Counted from the first letter of the stretch, positions 44,182 to 53,668 are shown. The stretch: DNA of 64,000 bases from Chitinophaga sp. (GCF_017745275.1 NZ_JAGHZS010000007.1:705216-769215); one strand, 5' to 3'. Notes: generated from the letters alone by a model not told the origin. A program made the numbers and translations.

Positions 44182-44739
44182 CTAGTCTGACCCACCAAAA
44201 TGTAAGAATAATACCTGGTTACCCATGTCAAACAGGAAGTCATTACAGTACCCTTCGTAATAGCCTTCAAATGCTTTGTCGCTGGGCTGCCAATCTATTT
44301 CAACACGGTAAAGTTGTGGTTCGCTGCCAACTATTTGTTCCAAACAATCTAAAAATTTCTGCTGCAGCAAATGGTCAACGTAAAAGCTATTGTCTAAGCG
44401 TACTTTTTCAATTAACTCTTTTGCACCTTGTTTGTAATGACCACGCTCGTCAAATAGCGTCGTTCTGTTTGTTTTAGTAAAAACCTCTGCTATTATCTGG
44501 TCAAAGTACGGCCGCAGGTCTTTCCTGAGTACTTCCCGCCAGTTCCCGGTTATAAGCGTTGTGGTCACTAACCAGTTCTTTTTATTAAAATGTGCTAAGA
44601 GGGTGTCCTGGAAGTCAGCATTCACTTTCTCTATCATCCCGACAGCATATGTTTTGCCGTCATTATCAAATGTATTTAAATAGGATATGCTATCAAGAAA
44701 TCCTTTTAAATAAATTAGCCTGTCTCTATAATTATCCAT
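44182..44739 (-). CDS. Protein of unknown function
   Basis: 185 residues, no signal peptide or membrane segment. N-terminus MDNYRDRLIYLKGFLDSISY is helical; AVGMIEKVNADFQDTLLAHF and LLQQKFLDCLEQIVG follow, with a C-terminal acidic/aromatic strand region (YRVEIDWQPSDKAFEGYYEG, VLFLHFGGSD). I do not recognise a family. Upstream of it on the same strand lies an alpha/beta hydrolase gene with a 75-base gap. Confidence 0.6.
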   Translation of the reverse strand: MDNYRDRLIYLKGFLDSISYLNTFDNDGKTYAVGMIEKVNADFQDTLLAHFNKKNWLVTTTLITGNWREVLRKDLRPYFDQIIAEVFTKTNRTTLFDERGHYKQGAKELIEKVRLDNSFYVDHLLQQKFLDCLEQIVGSEPQLYRVEIDWQPSDKAFEGYYEGYCNDFLFDMGNQVLFLHFGGSD

Positions 44740-44814
44740 CGATTTGAGATGTTAAATGAAAGGAAATTATTGGTTACGCAATATACCCTACGGGTGGCAC
44801 ATTTTAATTCTTCC

Positions 44815-45594
44815 TTATGCAACAACACCATTCAACAGGAATGTTTCTACCAAATTAGCGTAAGTCTCAGGTTCCTCATACATAGGAATATGGCCGGAGT
44901 ATAACATCTCTGTAAAACTCGCGTTAGGTATCAACGCCGCAATTTCCCGGCCCCATTCCGGTGGATTCAGCCCGTCATACTTTCCGCTGATAACAAGTGT
45001 TTCAGCCGTTATTGCAGGAAGGTCTTTCCGGAAATCAAATCCTTCCAGCGCTTTACTGGCTGCTGCAAACTGTTCTGGTGGCATCTGGGGAACAAATACA
45101 TCCATATGCACTTTCATCGCTTCCGGATCATAAGTGAAGTAGCGGACCAGGTAGGAAAAAATTTCGTTCTTATCCATGCCTGTCAGCTCATCGGCATGCT
45201 CCGTCATGAGTCGTTGTATTGAAGAGGTCAGGCCGTTGGACTTTGGTACTGTCAACACCAGTTTGTTTACCCTGTCTCCCAGCGCAATTGCCGCCCCCTG
45301 CACAATATAAGAGCCCATAGACACGCCATATAAAGCGGTTACCGGCAACTCATAATAATCCATGATACCAATAACATCGTTGATGTGGTCCTGTAAAGTA
45401 TAGGCTGCAGGCTTGTCTGACTGTCCATGTCCCCGGCAGTCGAAAGCAATGGTTTTAAAGTGAAGCGAAAGCCGGTCAGTCAGGTCTGAAAAATAGCTGT
45501 GGTCGCCGCCAATGCCATGGACAAGGATAATAGGATGTCCGGTTCCTTTCACTGTTACATTTAGTTTGATTCCGTTGATTGTTATCAGGGCCAT
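44815..45594 (-). CDS. Alpha/beta hydrolase
   Basis: 259 residues. Oxyanion HG motif in IILVHGIGGDHSYF, nucleophile Ser92 in LYGVSMGSYIVQG, acid in VISGKYDGLNPPEW and His in LYSGHIPMYEEPE. Reads as a 3-oxoadipate-enol-lactonase or esterase-like member of the family; the substrate is not determinable. No signal peptide. Divergent from another alpha/beta hydrolase gene starting at 45749. Confidence 0.9.
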   Translation of the reverse strand: MALITINGIKLNVTVKGTGHPIILVHGIGGDHSYFSDLTDRLSLHFKTIAFDCRGHGQSDKPAAYTLQDHINDVIGIMDYYELPVTALYGVSMGSYIVQGAAIALGDRVNKLVLTVPKSNGLTSSIQRLMTEHADELTGMDKNEIFSYLVRYFTYDPEAMKVHMDVFVPQMPPEQFAAASKALEGFDFRKDLPAITAETLVISGKYDGLNPPEWGREIAALIPNASFTEMLYSGHIPMYEEPETYANLVETFLLNGVVA

Positions 45595-45748
45595 ATCGTT
45601 GGGTAATTTTAAAATTTCCGGCGCCCATCCCGTTTAAATGCGCCGGCAATGTATAACATGGACGAATATACGAAAGACTGGTTTAATTCATCATTGTCTG
45701 CAGCGGGGCAATATGCTATCTTTATGCTTCATCCGGAAAAAGAAAAAA

Positions 45749-46552
45749 ATGTCTGACTGGGAAAGGGCTTATTGCGAAACCAACGGTATCCGTCTACATT
45801 ACACCCGCACGGGTGGCAACAAACCACCGCTTATACTGCTGCATGGCCTGATGACAAACGGCCTTTGCTGGAGCCATATTGCCCGTGTACTGGAAACGGA
45901 TTATGACGTTATCATGCCGGATGCCAGGGGACATGGCCTCTCCGGTAAGCCGGGCCACGGCTATCAATACGAGGATCATGCAAGTGACATCATTGGTTTC
46001 ATATCCGCCTTACAACTTCCGGCGCCTGTTCTCCTTGGGCACTCCATGGGTGGGATGACAGCAGCCGTTGTTGCCAGCCGCATTCCTGCTGCACTCTGTA
46101 GCGTAATCCTGGCGGATCCCACCTTCCTGTCGCCGGCAGTTCAGCAGGAAGTGTATGAGAGCGACGTAGCCGCGCAGCATCAAAAAATACTGGGGCAATC
46201 ATTGGAAGAACTGATTGCTGCAGCACGAATCCGGCATCCTAAACGATCACCGGAAATAACGGAGACATATGCAAATGCCCGCCTGCAAACCAGCATGGCG
46301 GCTTTCGACGTACTCAGGCCACCGAATCCTGATTACCGGGAACTGATCCGCCGGATAGATATACCTACCTTGCTGTTATTTGGCGATAAAGGTGTGGTGC
46401 AAGTTGACATGGCAGAGGAATTACAGCAACTGAATCCCCGGCTACAGGCAGGGCTGATCCGGGATGCAGGACATAGTTTGCACATGGATCAACCGGAAGA
46501 ATTTATAATGATGATGAAAACATTTTTGAATACGGGTAACTGTTGCGGTTAA
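45749..46552 (+). CDS. Alpha/beta hydrolase
   Basis: 267 residues from ATG 45749 (MSDWERAYCETNGIRLHYTR); the frame is open 37 codons upstream but that part lacks family homology. HG motif in LILLHGLMTNGLCW, nucleophile Ser99 in LLGHSMGGMTAAV, acid in LLFGDKGVVQ, His in RDAGHSLHMDQPEEF. Substrate unknown. Divergent with, and only loosely similar to, the hydrolase at 44815, so they are not a recent duplication. Confidence 0.9.
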   Translation: MSDWERAYCETNGIRLHYTRTGGNKPPLILLHGLMTNGLCWSHIARVLETDYDVIMPDARGHGLSGKPGHGYQYEDHASDIIGFISALQLPAPVLLGHSMGGMTAAVVASRIPAALCSVILADPTFLSPAVQQEVYESDVAAQHQKILGQSLEELIAAARIRHPKRSPEITETYANARLQTSMAAFDVLRPPNPDYRELIRRIDIPTLLLFGDKGVVQVDMAEELQQLNPRLQAGLIRDAGHSLHMDQPEEFIMMMKTFLNTGNCCG

Positions 46553-46559
46553 CCACAGA

Positions 46560-47249
46560 TTAATAACCTCGTGCCATCCTGATGGCCAATGCCCAGCAGA
46601 TAGCGACTAATACCACGCCGGAGATCATCATCCACTTGCCCTTTTGTCGTGTTTTTTCTGCAAACGCCAGTACGCGCGAACCATCCGGCAATGTTTTTTT
46701 GGTCCACCAGATAAATCCTCCCATAAAGATGCCCAGGAAAGAGAACACGGGTGAATATGGAAATGGTATAAACACGATGAGCGGGGCCAGGAAACCAATT
46801 AAAACCCCGGCGACCGGTATTTCCTGCGGCTGCGAAAGCGTCTGTATGCGGCCATTCCCTGTTTGTTCCAGTTGTTCAGGTGAATAGGTTATCCCCCGCT
46901 TTTCCAAAAGTTTTAACGCCAACGCATAATCGAAATCGCCCCATTCATCTTTCTTTGTAATCACCTCTTTCAACTCTTCGGTAGTGAAAGACAACAGGTA
47001 ATAATCAGGCTCCACGTCCTCAGGATCCACGCTGATCAGGCTTTTCAGGAGGGCATCGGCACGGGAAAAGTCCGCCGCCGCAATTTTCACCAGGTGTCGC
47101 TGATCAAAGTTCTGTCCAACATAAACTTTATCCAGCAATATCACCTCCTCTTCATATTGCGCAGGGATATGATGTTCGTGCAGGAGCGTTATTATTTCAG
47201 CGGCCTGTTCTGCCGTGTGAAATCTTTTAAAAGTCAGTAATTCTTCCAT
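46560..47249 (-). CDS. Membrane protein with DUF2007-like N-terminal domain
   Basis: 229 residues. The first 75 residues (TFKRFHTAEQAAEIITLLHE, ADFSRADALLKSLI) resemble the small alpha/beta DUF2007-type signal-transducing fold. A linker with a helical repeat (FDYALALKLLEKRGITYSPE) leads to three hydrophobic segments (VAGVLIGFLAPLIVFIPF, VFSFLGIFMGGFIWW, WMMISGVVLVAICWALAI). Function unknown. Convergent with the hydrolase at 45749, stops 7 bases apart; upstream lies the decayed chimera at 47256. Confidence 0.7.
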   Translation of the reverse strand: MEELLTFKRFHTAEQAAEIITLLHEHHIPAQYEEEVILLDKVYVGQNFDQRHLVKIAAADFSRADALLKSLISVDPEDVEPDYYLLSFTTEELKEVITKKDEWGDFDYALALKLLEKRGITYSPEQLEQTGNGRIQTLSQPQEIPVAGVLIGFLAPLIVFIPFPYSPVFSFLGIFMGGFIWWTKKTLPDGSRVLAFAEKTRQKGKWMMISGVVLVAICWALAIRMARGY

Positions 47250-47255
47250 AGATAT

Positions 47256-47950
47256 TTATCGGGCCATGAAGATACAGCTTCGCATGAAGATTCCAACATC
47301 CGCAGTAGCTGGCGGGTGTTGCTGCAGTTGGCCCAACATCTCTTTTATAGCTGCTTCCACTGCTGCCGGCTGATCCTGGTGAATATAATGTCCGCTACCC
47401 GGCACTAATACCTGCCTGCTCCCCCGCGAAAGGTGTAACAGGTCCTGTTGCATACGGGTCCAGGCCTGTAGCATCTCTCCCTGCAACCGGCTATCTTTAA
47501 TAAATGTATTGAATCTATCGGGATCGGTGGCGGTCAGCACATATAAAGGAATATTGCCCATCGCAGTAATTTTTGCGGCGGCTGCTTTTACGGATGCCAT
47601 TTGCTCCTGCTCTTCAAGGATACCCGCTGCGCAAATAGTAAGTATCCCAGCACGAACGGTAAAAAATGAAGCAGGTCCCATTGCTGAAATCGTATAGGTT
47701 GCGTTTGATACTTTATATACAGATACAGGAAAGGTCCCTGTGCCAGCGGCATCCATAATCCCAGAACCGCCCACGATGGATACGTGGTATATCCTCCGGA
47801 CATCAACAGGTATACCGACAGTAGCATGGTAGCAGAAACCGCCAGCCAGCAGGCAAGCATATAATCTGCCACCGCTTTACCTGACTTGGTGAACAACACC
47901 ACCGATAAGAAAACGCCGATAATAATACCTGGTAAATACAATATCTCCAC
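47256..47950 (-). pseudogene. Decayed chimera: 5' end of a membrane AraC regulator joined out of frame to the 3' end of an alpha/beta hydrolase
   Basis: On the minus strand a GTG at 47950 opens a frame encoding the first three membrane helices of a 7TM-AraC protein (LYLPGIIIGVFLSVVLFTK, WDLLHFLPFVLGYLL) that runs into a stop at 47588 after unrelated sequence. In another frame, from about 47645 to 47256, lies an alpha/beta hydrolase C-terminus (MASVKAAAAKITAMGNIPLY, VLVPGSGHYIHQDQPAAVE, with the catalytic His). The switch occurs at about 47615-47645. Neither part is complete, and the hydrolase lacks its nucleophile. This looks like a deletion that joined two neighbouring genes. Confidence 0.75.
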
Positions 47951-48003
47951 CTATACGCCTCACATTTTCGGCTAAATATAAGATAATAACAACACGATAA
48001 CCG

Positions 48004-48011
48004 TACTTTTG
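48004..48011 (+). promoter_or_regulatory. Bacteroidota -7 box TACTTTTG
   Basis: Exact TAnnTTTG match ending 4 bases before the first ATG (48016) of the GNAT gene. If used, transcription would begin near 48018 and translation at the ATG at 48025. Confidence 0.45.
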
Positions 48012-48015
48012 TGGC

Positions 48016-48546
48016 ATGAAAAAGATGCGGACACTTACCGGAAAAAATGATGTTATACTAAAAAACATTGAACAACGCGACCTGGCGGACATGGCGATAC
48101 TCGCCAATGATCCTGCTGTAGCCGCCAATCTCCGTGATATTTTTCCATCGCCTTATTCCCTGAAAGATGCGGAGGAATTTTTTGCGCTGATCCAGGAAGG
48201 CAAGCTGGATCATGTATGGGGAATTTATGTAAAAGATAAAATTGCCGGTGTGATTACCCTTACACCACAAACAGATATTTACCGCCACTCTGCTGAAATT
48301 GGCTACTGGCTGGGTGCGCCCTTCCGGGGCAAAGGCGTTATGACCGAAGCGGTATCATTACTGACCGCCTATGCATTCAATGAATTATCTATCCTTCGTA
48401 TTTATGCTGGCGTATTTGCTTATAATGAAGCATCTAAACAGGTGTTGTTGAAGAGTGGATTTCACCAGGAAGCGGTGAAAGTAAATGCAATTATTAAAAA
48501 TGGTGTTTTGCATGATGAGCACCTGATGGTCATTATGAATATCTGA
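48016..48546 (+). CDS. GNAT family (RimJ/RimL-like) N-acetyltransferase
   Basis: 176 residues from 48016 or 173 from ATG 48025 (MRTLTGKND), the second favoured by the promoter box. RimL-type features: ILKNIEQRDLADMAILANDP, FPSPYSLKDAEEFF, KIAGVITLTPQTDIYRHSAE, the acetyl-CoA loop IGYWLGAPFRGKGVMTEAVS and NEASKQVLLKSGFHQEA. Known for the family: acetylation of ribosomal-protein or other alpha-amines. Acceptor unknown. Monocistronic. Confidence 0.9.
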   Translation: MKKMRTLTGKNDVILKNIEQRDLADMAILANDPAVAANLRDIFPSPYSLKDAEEFFALIQEGKLDHVWGIYVKDKIAGVITLTPQTDIYRHSAEIGYWLGAPFRGKGVMTEAVSLLTAYAFNELSILRIYAGVFAYNEASKQVLLKSGFHQEAVKVNAIIKNGVLHDEHLMVIMNI

Positions 48547-48561
48547 GGAGATGGATATGGA

Positions 48562-48603
48562 GCTGCCGGCGCGCGGATTAACGATTCCGCCAGCGCAGGC
48601 AGC
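48562..48603 (+). terminator. Imperfect hairpin after the GNAT gene
   Basis: GCTGCC (48562-48567) pairs with GGCAGC (48598-48603); inner CGC/GCG and CGG/CCG pairs extend it across small bulges around a loop of about 10 bases. It lies 15 bases after the stop. A T-rich stretch follows only after CACGTTAAC. The rest of the gap to 48742 is AT-rich and should carry the sigma-factor promoter. Confidence 0.4.
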
Positions 48604-48742
48604 CACGTTAACTTTTAAAAATCAAACGCGCTATGGCGCTCCTTTTTAAATATAACGCGTTCATATATACGGAACTACTTACCGTATTTATAGGAATTTC
48701 CATTTTTATTTATTTAAATTGCTGTAGTAAAATTGCCACGTT

Positions 48743-49297
48743 TTGAATACTATTGCTGCTTTGAAACAGGGTAACCTTTTGGTATTTAATGAAGTCTACT
48801 ATACCTGGCACAAAAGGATTTACTATTTCATTCTTCAAAAAACAAGGTCGTCCTTCATTGCCGAAGAGGTGACGCAGCTTACTTTTATTAAATGCTGGAA
48901 CCACCGGGAACAACTGGCAGACGAACTCGATATCCAGTTGCAGTTGTTCCGTATTGCCCGCACCACCCTCATCGATTTACTACGTAAAGAAACTGTTTAC
49001 AAGGAAAAAATAATCCATGTAATAGATAAATATACCCTGCCTGTAGATGACCTCTGGGGCAAGCTGGCGGAAAAGGAACTGCAGGTCAAAGTAGCAAATG
49101 CACTGAAAGAAATGCCCCCCATGCGTCGCAAGGTATTTGAAATGAGCCGTTATAAAGGCATGAGCTACCAGCAAATTGCGCACGAACTTTCCTTGTCGTC
49201 CAGGACAGTGGAAACACATATTTTCCAGGCCCTGAAACAGATCAAGCGTTACCTGGGATTCCTGGTCTCGCTCCTGGCCTGGTTTAGCCGGTTTTAA
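48743..49297 (+). CDS. ECF-type RNA polymerase sigma-70 factor
   Basis: 184 residues. Sigma region 2 at about 12-78 (FNEVYYTWHKRIYYFILQKT, EEVTQLTFIKCWNHREQL) and region 4 at about 118-170 (MPPMRRKVFEMSRYKGMSYQ, IAHELSLSSRTVETHIFQAL). Region 4 keeps the HTH recognition helix. The only usable start is TTG at 48743, since an in-frame stop occurs at 48728 and no ATG precedes region 2. Known for the family: with a FecR-type anti-sigma it controls a neighbouring TonB-dependent system. The FecR gene starts 73 bases downstream, then SusC/SusD, so a local regulatory unit is inferred. Confidence 0.9.
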   Translation: MNTIAALKQGNLLVFNEVYYTWHKRIYYFILQKTRSSFIAEEVTQLTFIKCWNHREQLADELDIQLQLFRIARTTLIDLLRKETVYKEKIIHVIDKYTLPVDDLWGKLAEKELQVKVANALKEMPPMRRKVFEMSRYKGMSYQQIAHELSLSSRTVETHIFQALKQIKRYLGFLVSLLAWFSRF

Positions 49298-49369
49298 AAT
49301 ATTTTTTGCATCGGACTACGTAGTTAGTGCTTTACAAACGTATTACTTATCTATCAGCCGTATACTATT

Positions 49370-50416
49370 ATGATAAATGATGAATTACTGAAACGGTTTT
49401 TCAGCAATAAATGCACACCGGAAGAAGCCCGTGAGGTTGGTAAATACCTGCAGGAACATCCTGATCTGGCAGAAAAATATCTGCCGGTGGAAGAATTCCT
49501 GCAACAAACAAACGACGACAACTTCCCTGAAACCGTTTCCCGGCAATGGCTGAGAAATATTCATCTGCAAACAGTGTCCCGTAACAGGCGGCAAAGGTGG
49601 GTAAAACGACTGGCCATCGCGGCGGTTGCCACCGGCGTGTTAACAGGCGGTACCCTCTTCCTGGTGAACCGTCACCGCCCGCAAATGGCGAACAATACAT
49701 CTATCGTGGTGGCTATTCCACGGGAACAACAACAGCTTACCGTCAACAACGGCAATAAGGCCATGACCGTGGTATTACCGGACGGATCTGTAGTACAACT
49801 GCTACCCGCTGCCACCATGGTATATTACAAGGAATTCAAAGCAAACAGGCATATATACCTGACAGGAGAAGCGGATTTTACTGTAGCCGCCGACAAATCA
49901 CACCCCTTTACTGTTCATAGCGGCGAACTAACGACCACGGCATTAGGCACCTTTTTTCATGTGAAAGCAATCCCCGGGGAGGATATGATTACCGTAAGAC
50001 TCAACAACGGGAAAGTATTGGTAGAAGGAACAGTCAATAAAACCAAAGTCATTAATGATGTAGTACTGACACCAGGTAAAGAACTCAGGTATTACCGCAG
50101 ATCCGGGAAGGCCGTGGTAGCTGATTTTAATACGTCAGCCGCAAATGTATTAGTAAAAGCCGGTAACAACGGTACCGGTTACACGAAACCGGACTGGTAT
50201 AAGTTTAACAATCAACCAATGTCACAGGTATTGGAACAGCTGAGTAATTACTATGGCGTAAGCATCTATTATTATCCTTCCGACGTAATGGAAATTTATT
50301 TCGATGGTAAATTTGAGAAAACAGACTCACTGGAAAAGATCCTGACCGATTTAACGCTTCCTAATAATCTTGCGCTGATCAGAAACGATAGCGGATTTAT
50401 TATTAAGAAGAAATAA
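49370..50416 (+). CDS. FecR family anti-sigma factor with DUF4974
   Basis: 348 residues. Cytoplasmic N-terminus (about 1-80, with FFSNKCTPEEAREVGKYLQE) likely binds sigma; one transmembrane helix follows (LAIAAVATGVLTGGTLFLV). The periplasmic FecR domain (about 115-215: MTVVLPDGSVVQLLPAATMV, LTGEADFTVAADKSHPFTV) is followed by DUF4974 at about 275-345 (NQPMSQVLEQLSNYYGVSIY, IYFDGKFEKTDSLEKILTDL), an STN-like module. Known for the family: it relays TonB-receptor occupancy to the ECF sigma by regulated proteolysis. It sits between the sigma gene and susC-like gene. Confidence 0.93.
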   Translation: MINDELLKRFFSNKCTPEEAREVGKYLQEHPDLAEKYLPVEEFLQQTNDDNFPETVSRQWLRNIHLQTVSRNRRQRWVKRLAIAAVATGVLTGGTLFLVNRHRPQMANNTSIVVAIPREQQQLTVNNGNKAMTVVLPDGSVVQLLPAATMVYYKEFKANRHIYLTGEADFTVAADKSHPFTVHSGELTTTALGTFFHVKAIPGEDMITVRLNNGKVLVEGTVNKTKVINDVVLTPGKELRYYRRSGKAVVADFNTSAANVLVKAGNNGTGYTKPDWYKFNNQPMSQVLEQLSNYYGVSIYYYPSDVMEIYFDGKFEKTDSLEKILTDLTLPNNLALIRNDSGFIIKKK

Positions 50417-50501
50417 TTCACTGATATAGTTCTATTCCACAATCGACGCCAATGGCGTTGGGGGCTTGCTGTGCCCTGTACTTTAAAAACACGTTCCAGT
50501 T

Positions 50502-53500
50502 ATGAAGATGTTCTATCGACCAAAATGGCGCCTTTTCCTGCTGCTGATTATGCTGATATCAGGCGTATCCATGGCGCAAAGCCGCATGCAGGTGACCGGC
50601 ACTGTGCGCACGGATCAGGGCGAACTACTCCCTAATGCCTCTGTGGTGGCACTCAATGAAAAAACAAAGTATACTGCCGGTGTTATGACGGACAGTAACG
50701 GTGTATTCCGTTTTTCCGGGTTACCCCCCGAAGGAAAATACGCTTTCAGCATTTCGTATGTGGGCTTTGAAACCCAACAACTGAACAATGTCATCCTGAA
50801 ACCAGGGGGCACCCTCACCTTTTCCATACGCCTCGTTAAAACCGTATCCGCGTTGAACGATATCGTGGTAATCGGCTATGGTACTGCCCGGAAGAAAGAT
50901 ATAGTCGGCGCTTTCAACGTGGTGAATGTGAAAGAAGCCGGCGCCGTTAACGCTACCAACCCTTCACAACTACTCATTGGTAAGGCTGCAGGCGTACAGG
51001 TACTGCAAAGCAGTGGTGTAGCAGGTGCAGATGCCCAGATCATTATCAGGGGTACCGGTAGTTTTACCGATGTGAATCCCCTGTATATCATCGACGGTAT
51101 CCAGGGCAGCAAAGGCCTTTTTAATAGCATTAGTCCGCAGGACATCGAAAATATCACCGTCCTGAAAGACGCCTCTTCTACCGCCATCTATGGTTCCGCA
51201 GCGGCTAACGGTGTGGTGATTGTCACCACCAAAAAAGGTAAGACCGGTCCTCCCCGCGTCAGCTTTACCACGCAATGGGGTATGGCCAAAGCGTGGAAAC
51301 AGTTACACCTGCTCAACACCGATCAATATGTGGAAGCATTGAAAGATCTTGCTGCTACAAAAAATACTACCCTGCCCGCCAAATTCAGCACACCCGGCGG
51401 ATTACAGGACAGCACCAACTGGCAGGATGCGATATTCCGCAACGCCATGGTATCTGAAAATGATCTGAACCTCAGCGGAGGCGGCGAAAGGGTAAACTAT
51501 AGCATCTCCGCCACCTATATAGATCAACAGGCCATCTTAACCGATGCTACCAATAAAAGATTTCAGGCACGTCTAGGCCTGGAAGAAACACTTGGCCGCT
51601 TTAAGTTTACACAAAACGTGATCGTACGCCAGTATGTAGGGAAAGGTAACTATGCCAATATCATCAATGCGATACAATATGCACCGTATAAACCGGTGCT
51701 GGATCCATCTATCCAGGGTGGCTACTCTATTGTTTCCAATATCGATGATTATAGTAATGCGATCAATCCGCTGCAGGAAATTGCCATGAAAAGTCAGACC
51801 GCCAAATCACTGGCTTTCTTCCCGCAATTATCCGGTGAAGTACGCATCATCGATGGATTGAAGTTCCGCTCGCAATTCGCTGCAGAAGTGAATTCCAACC
51901 GGACCAGCAGTTACCAGAAACAATACCAGGCCTCTAATTTCCTGAACCAGGCCCGCCAGGCCAATCTCGTTTTTTCAGAGAACTCTTACTATATGGTAGA
52001 AAACTACCTGTCGTACGACAAATTAATCGGCAAACACCAGTTGTCTGCCATAGCGGGACAAAGCTACATTGACCCGGGACGTACCAACGGCTCTTCTATC
52101 AGAGGTACCGGTCAACCTAACGATAACCTCCCGGATGTAGTAGTGGCCTCTTCCCAATCTGTCACCAATACTTACTCCAACTACTCACGTCCTTCTGTGA
52201 TCTCTTACTATGCCCGCCTGAACTATACCTACGACGATAAATATATGCTGACCACCAGTTACCGCAGAGATGGCGCTTCCAACTTCGGCCCCAATAACCG
52301 GTATGGTAACTTTGCCGCCGGTGGTGTATCATGGCGCTTTTCAGAAGAAAATTTTATTAAAGACAATTTGCCTTTCTTATCAGAAGGAAAACTCGGTGCC
52401 AGCTGGGGACAAACCGGTAACAACAACATTCCCAACTTCCTGAACACCGCAAAAACCTACCAGGGTACGCCTGGTGGTGCACTGGTATATTCATTCGGCA
52501 GTAACGAAACATTTGTATCCGGTACCACACTCGTTACCTTGAGCAACCCGGATTTAAAATGGGAGCAAACCACGCAGACAGACATCGGCCTCGACCTTGC
52601 ATTCCTGAAAAACCGCCTCACCGTGGAAGCAGATTGGTATGATCGTAAAAGTACCGGTTTGCTGGTGACCACTTTATTGCCTGCCAGCATTGGAGTAAGT
52701 CCTACGGGCACACAACCCAGGAAAACAGTGAATGCCGCAGACGCGCGGAACAAAGGTTTTGAACTGACCATCGGCTACCACGATAAAATCAACAAAAACT
52801 TCAACTTCAACGTAAGCGTGAACGGATCGGTGAACCACAACGAAGTATTATCCCTGGGCGACCAGTTCTCCGCCCCTATCCAGGCGGGCGCCTTTACACC
52901 GGTACCTACCACTACGTATACTGCTGCGGGTTATGCCATTGGTTCTTTCTACGGTTACCGCATGGACCATGTGGCCAAAGATGCAGCAGAAATCACGGCA
53001 CTCAACGAAGCTGCTGCTAAAAAAACAGGCAACCCGAATGCAAAATACCAGGACGGTTTGTTACCGGGAGATTTTATCTATAAAGACATTGATGGCGACG
53101 GCGTGGTAACCGGAAAAGACCAGGAAATTTTAGGTAATGCCATCCCTAAATATGTATACGGTATCAACGCAGGTATCACCTATAAAAATTTTGATCTGAA
53201 CCTGGTACTGTCAGGTGTGAGTGATTCAAAACTGCTGAATGGCCTGAAATTAAATACCAGCTTCATGTCTACCGGACATAATGCAACCACTGATATCCTC
53301 GACAGATGGCGTAAACCCGGCGATGTAGCCGCACTGCCAAGGATAGGACAAAATGTAACCGGTAATGGTAATCTCCGCCCATCCGACTTTTGGCTGGAAG
53401 ATGGCAGCTACCTGCGCTTACGTAATATTACCATTGGATACAATGCACCTGCTGCCATATTAAGCACCGCGACAAAAAACACCCTTAAATCGCTGCGCAT

Positions 53501-53651
53501 TTACATTGCGGCGCAAAACTTAATAACCCTTACCCGTTACAGTGGTTATGATCCGGAAATAGCGGGCGACTACATCTTTGCACGCGGTATTGATCAGGGC
53601 CAGGTGCCACAGCCAAGAACTTTCATGGCTGGTCTTCAATTAGGGTTTTAA
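50502..53651 (+). CDS. SusC/RagA family TonB-linked outer-membrane protein
   Basis: 1049 residues with a signal peptide (LFLLLIMLISGVSMAQ). A CarboxypepD_reg domain lies at about 30-110 (VTGTVRTDQGELLPNASVVA, SYVGFETQQ), then the plug (VVIGYGTARKKDIVGAF, IIRGTGSFTDVNPLYIIDGI, DASSTAIYGSAAANGVVIV), then the barrel to the end (TFMAGLQLGF). There is no N-terminal STN domain. Known for the family: it forms a pedal-bin importer with SusD for oligosaccharides or other polymers. Follows FecR by 85 bases and precedes susD-like by 17, so it is one operon. No glycosidase or protease is adjacent, so the ligand is unknown. Confidence 0.96.
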   Translation: MKMFYRPKWRLFLLLIMLISGVSMAQSRMQVTGTVRTDQGELLPNASVVALNEKTKYTAGVMTDSNGVFRFSGLPPEGKYAFSISYVGFETQQLNNVILKPGGTLTFSIRLVKTVSALNDIVVIGYGTARKKDIVGAFNVVNVKEAGAVNATNPSQLLIGKAAGVQVLQSSGVAGADAQIIIRGTGSFTDVNPLYIIDGIQGSKGLFNSISPQDIENITVLKDASSTAIYGSAAANGVVIVTTKKGKTGPPRVSFTTQWGMAKAWKQLHLLNTDQYVEALKDLAATKNTTLPAKFSTPGGLQDSTNWQDAIFRNAMVSENDLNLSGGGERVNYSISATYIDQQAILTDATNKRFQARLGLEETLGRFKFTQNVIVRQYVGKGNYANIINAIQYAPYKPVLDPSIQGGYSIVSNIDDYSNAINPLQEIAMKSQTAKSLAFFPQLSGEVRIIDGLKFRSQFAAEVNSNRTSSYQKQYQASNFLNQARQANLVFSENSYYMVENYLSYDKLIGKHQLSAIAGQSYIDPGRTNGSSIRGTGQPNDNLPDVVVASSQSVTNTYSNYSRPSVISYYARLNYTYDDKYMLTTSYRRDGASNFGPNNRYGNFAAGGVSWRFSEENFIKDNLPFLSEGKLGASWGQTGNNNIPNFLNTAKTYQGTPGGALVYSFGSNETFVSGTTLVTLSNPDLKWEQTTQTDIGLDLAFLKNRLTVEADWYDRKSTGLLVTTLLPASIGVSPTGTQPRKTVNAADARNKGFELTIGYHDKINKNFNFNVSVNGSVNHNEVLSLGDQFSAPIQAGAFTPVPTTTYTAAGYAIGSFYGYRMDHVAKDAAEITALNEAAAKKTGNPNAKYQDGLLPGDFIYKDIDGDGVVTGKDQEILGNAIPKYVYGINAGITYKNFDLNLVLSGVSDSKLLNGLKLNTSFMSTGHNATTDILDRWRKPGDVAALPRIGQNVTGNGNLRPSDFWLEDGSYLRLRNITIGYNAPAAILSTATKNTLKSLRIYIAAQNLITLTRYSGYDPEIAGDYIFARGIDQGQVPQPRTFMAGLQLGF

Positions 53652-53668
53652 TTTTTAAAAGTGATTTT

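Noticed and set aside
49315..49324. ACTACGTAGT palindrome upstream of FecR
   Set aside because: Ten bases only; no supporting promoter element, so not listed as an operator.
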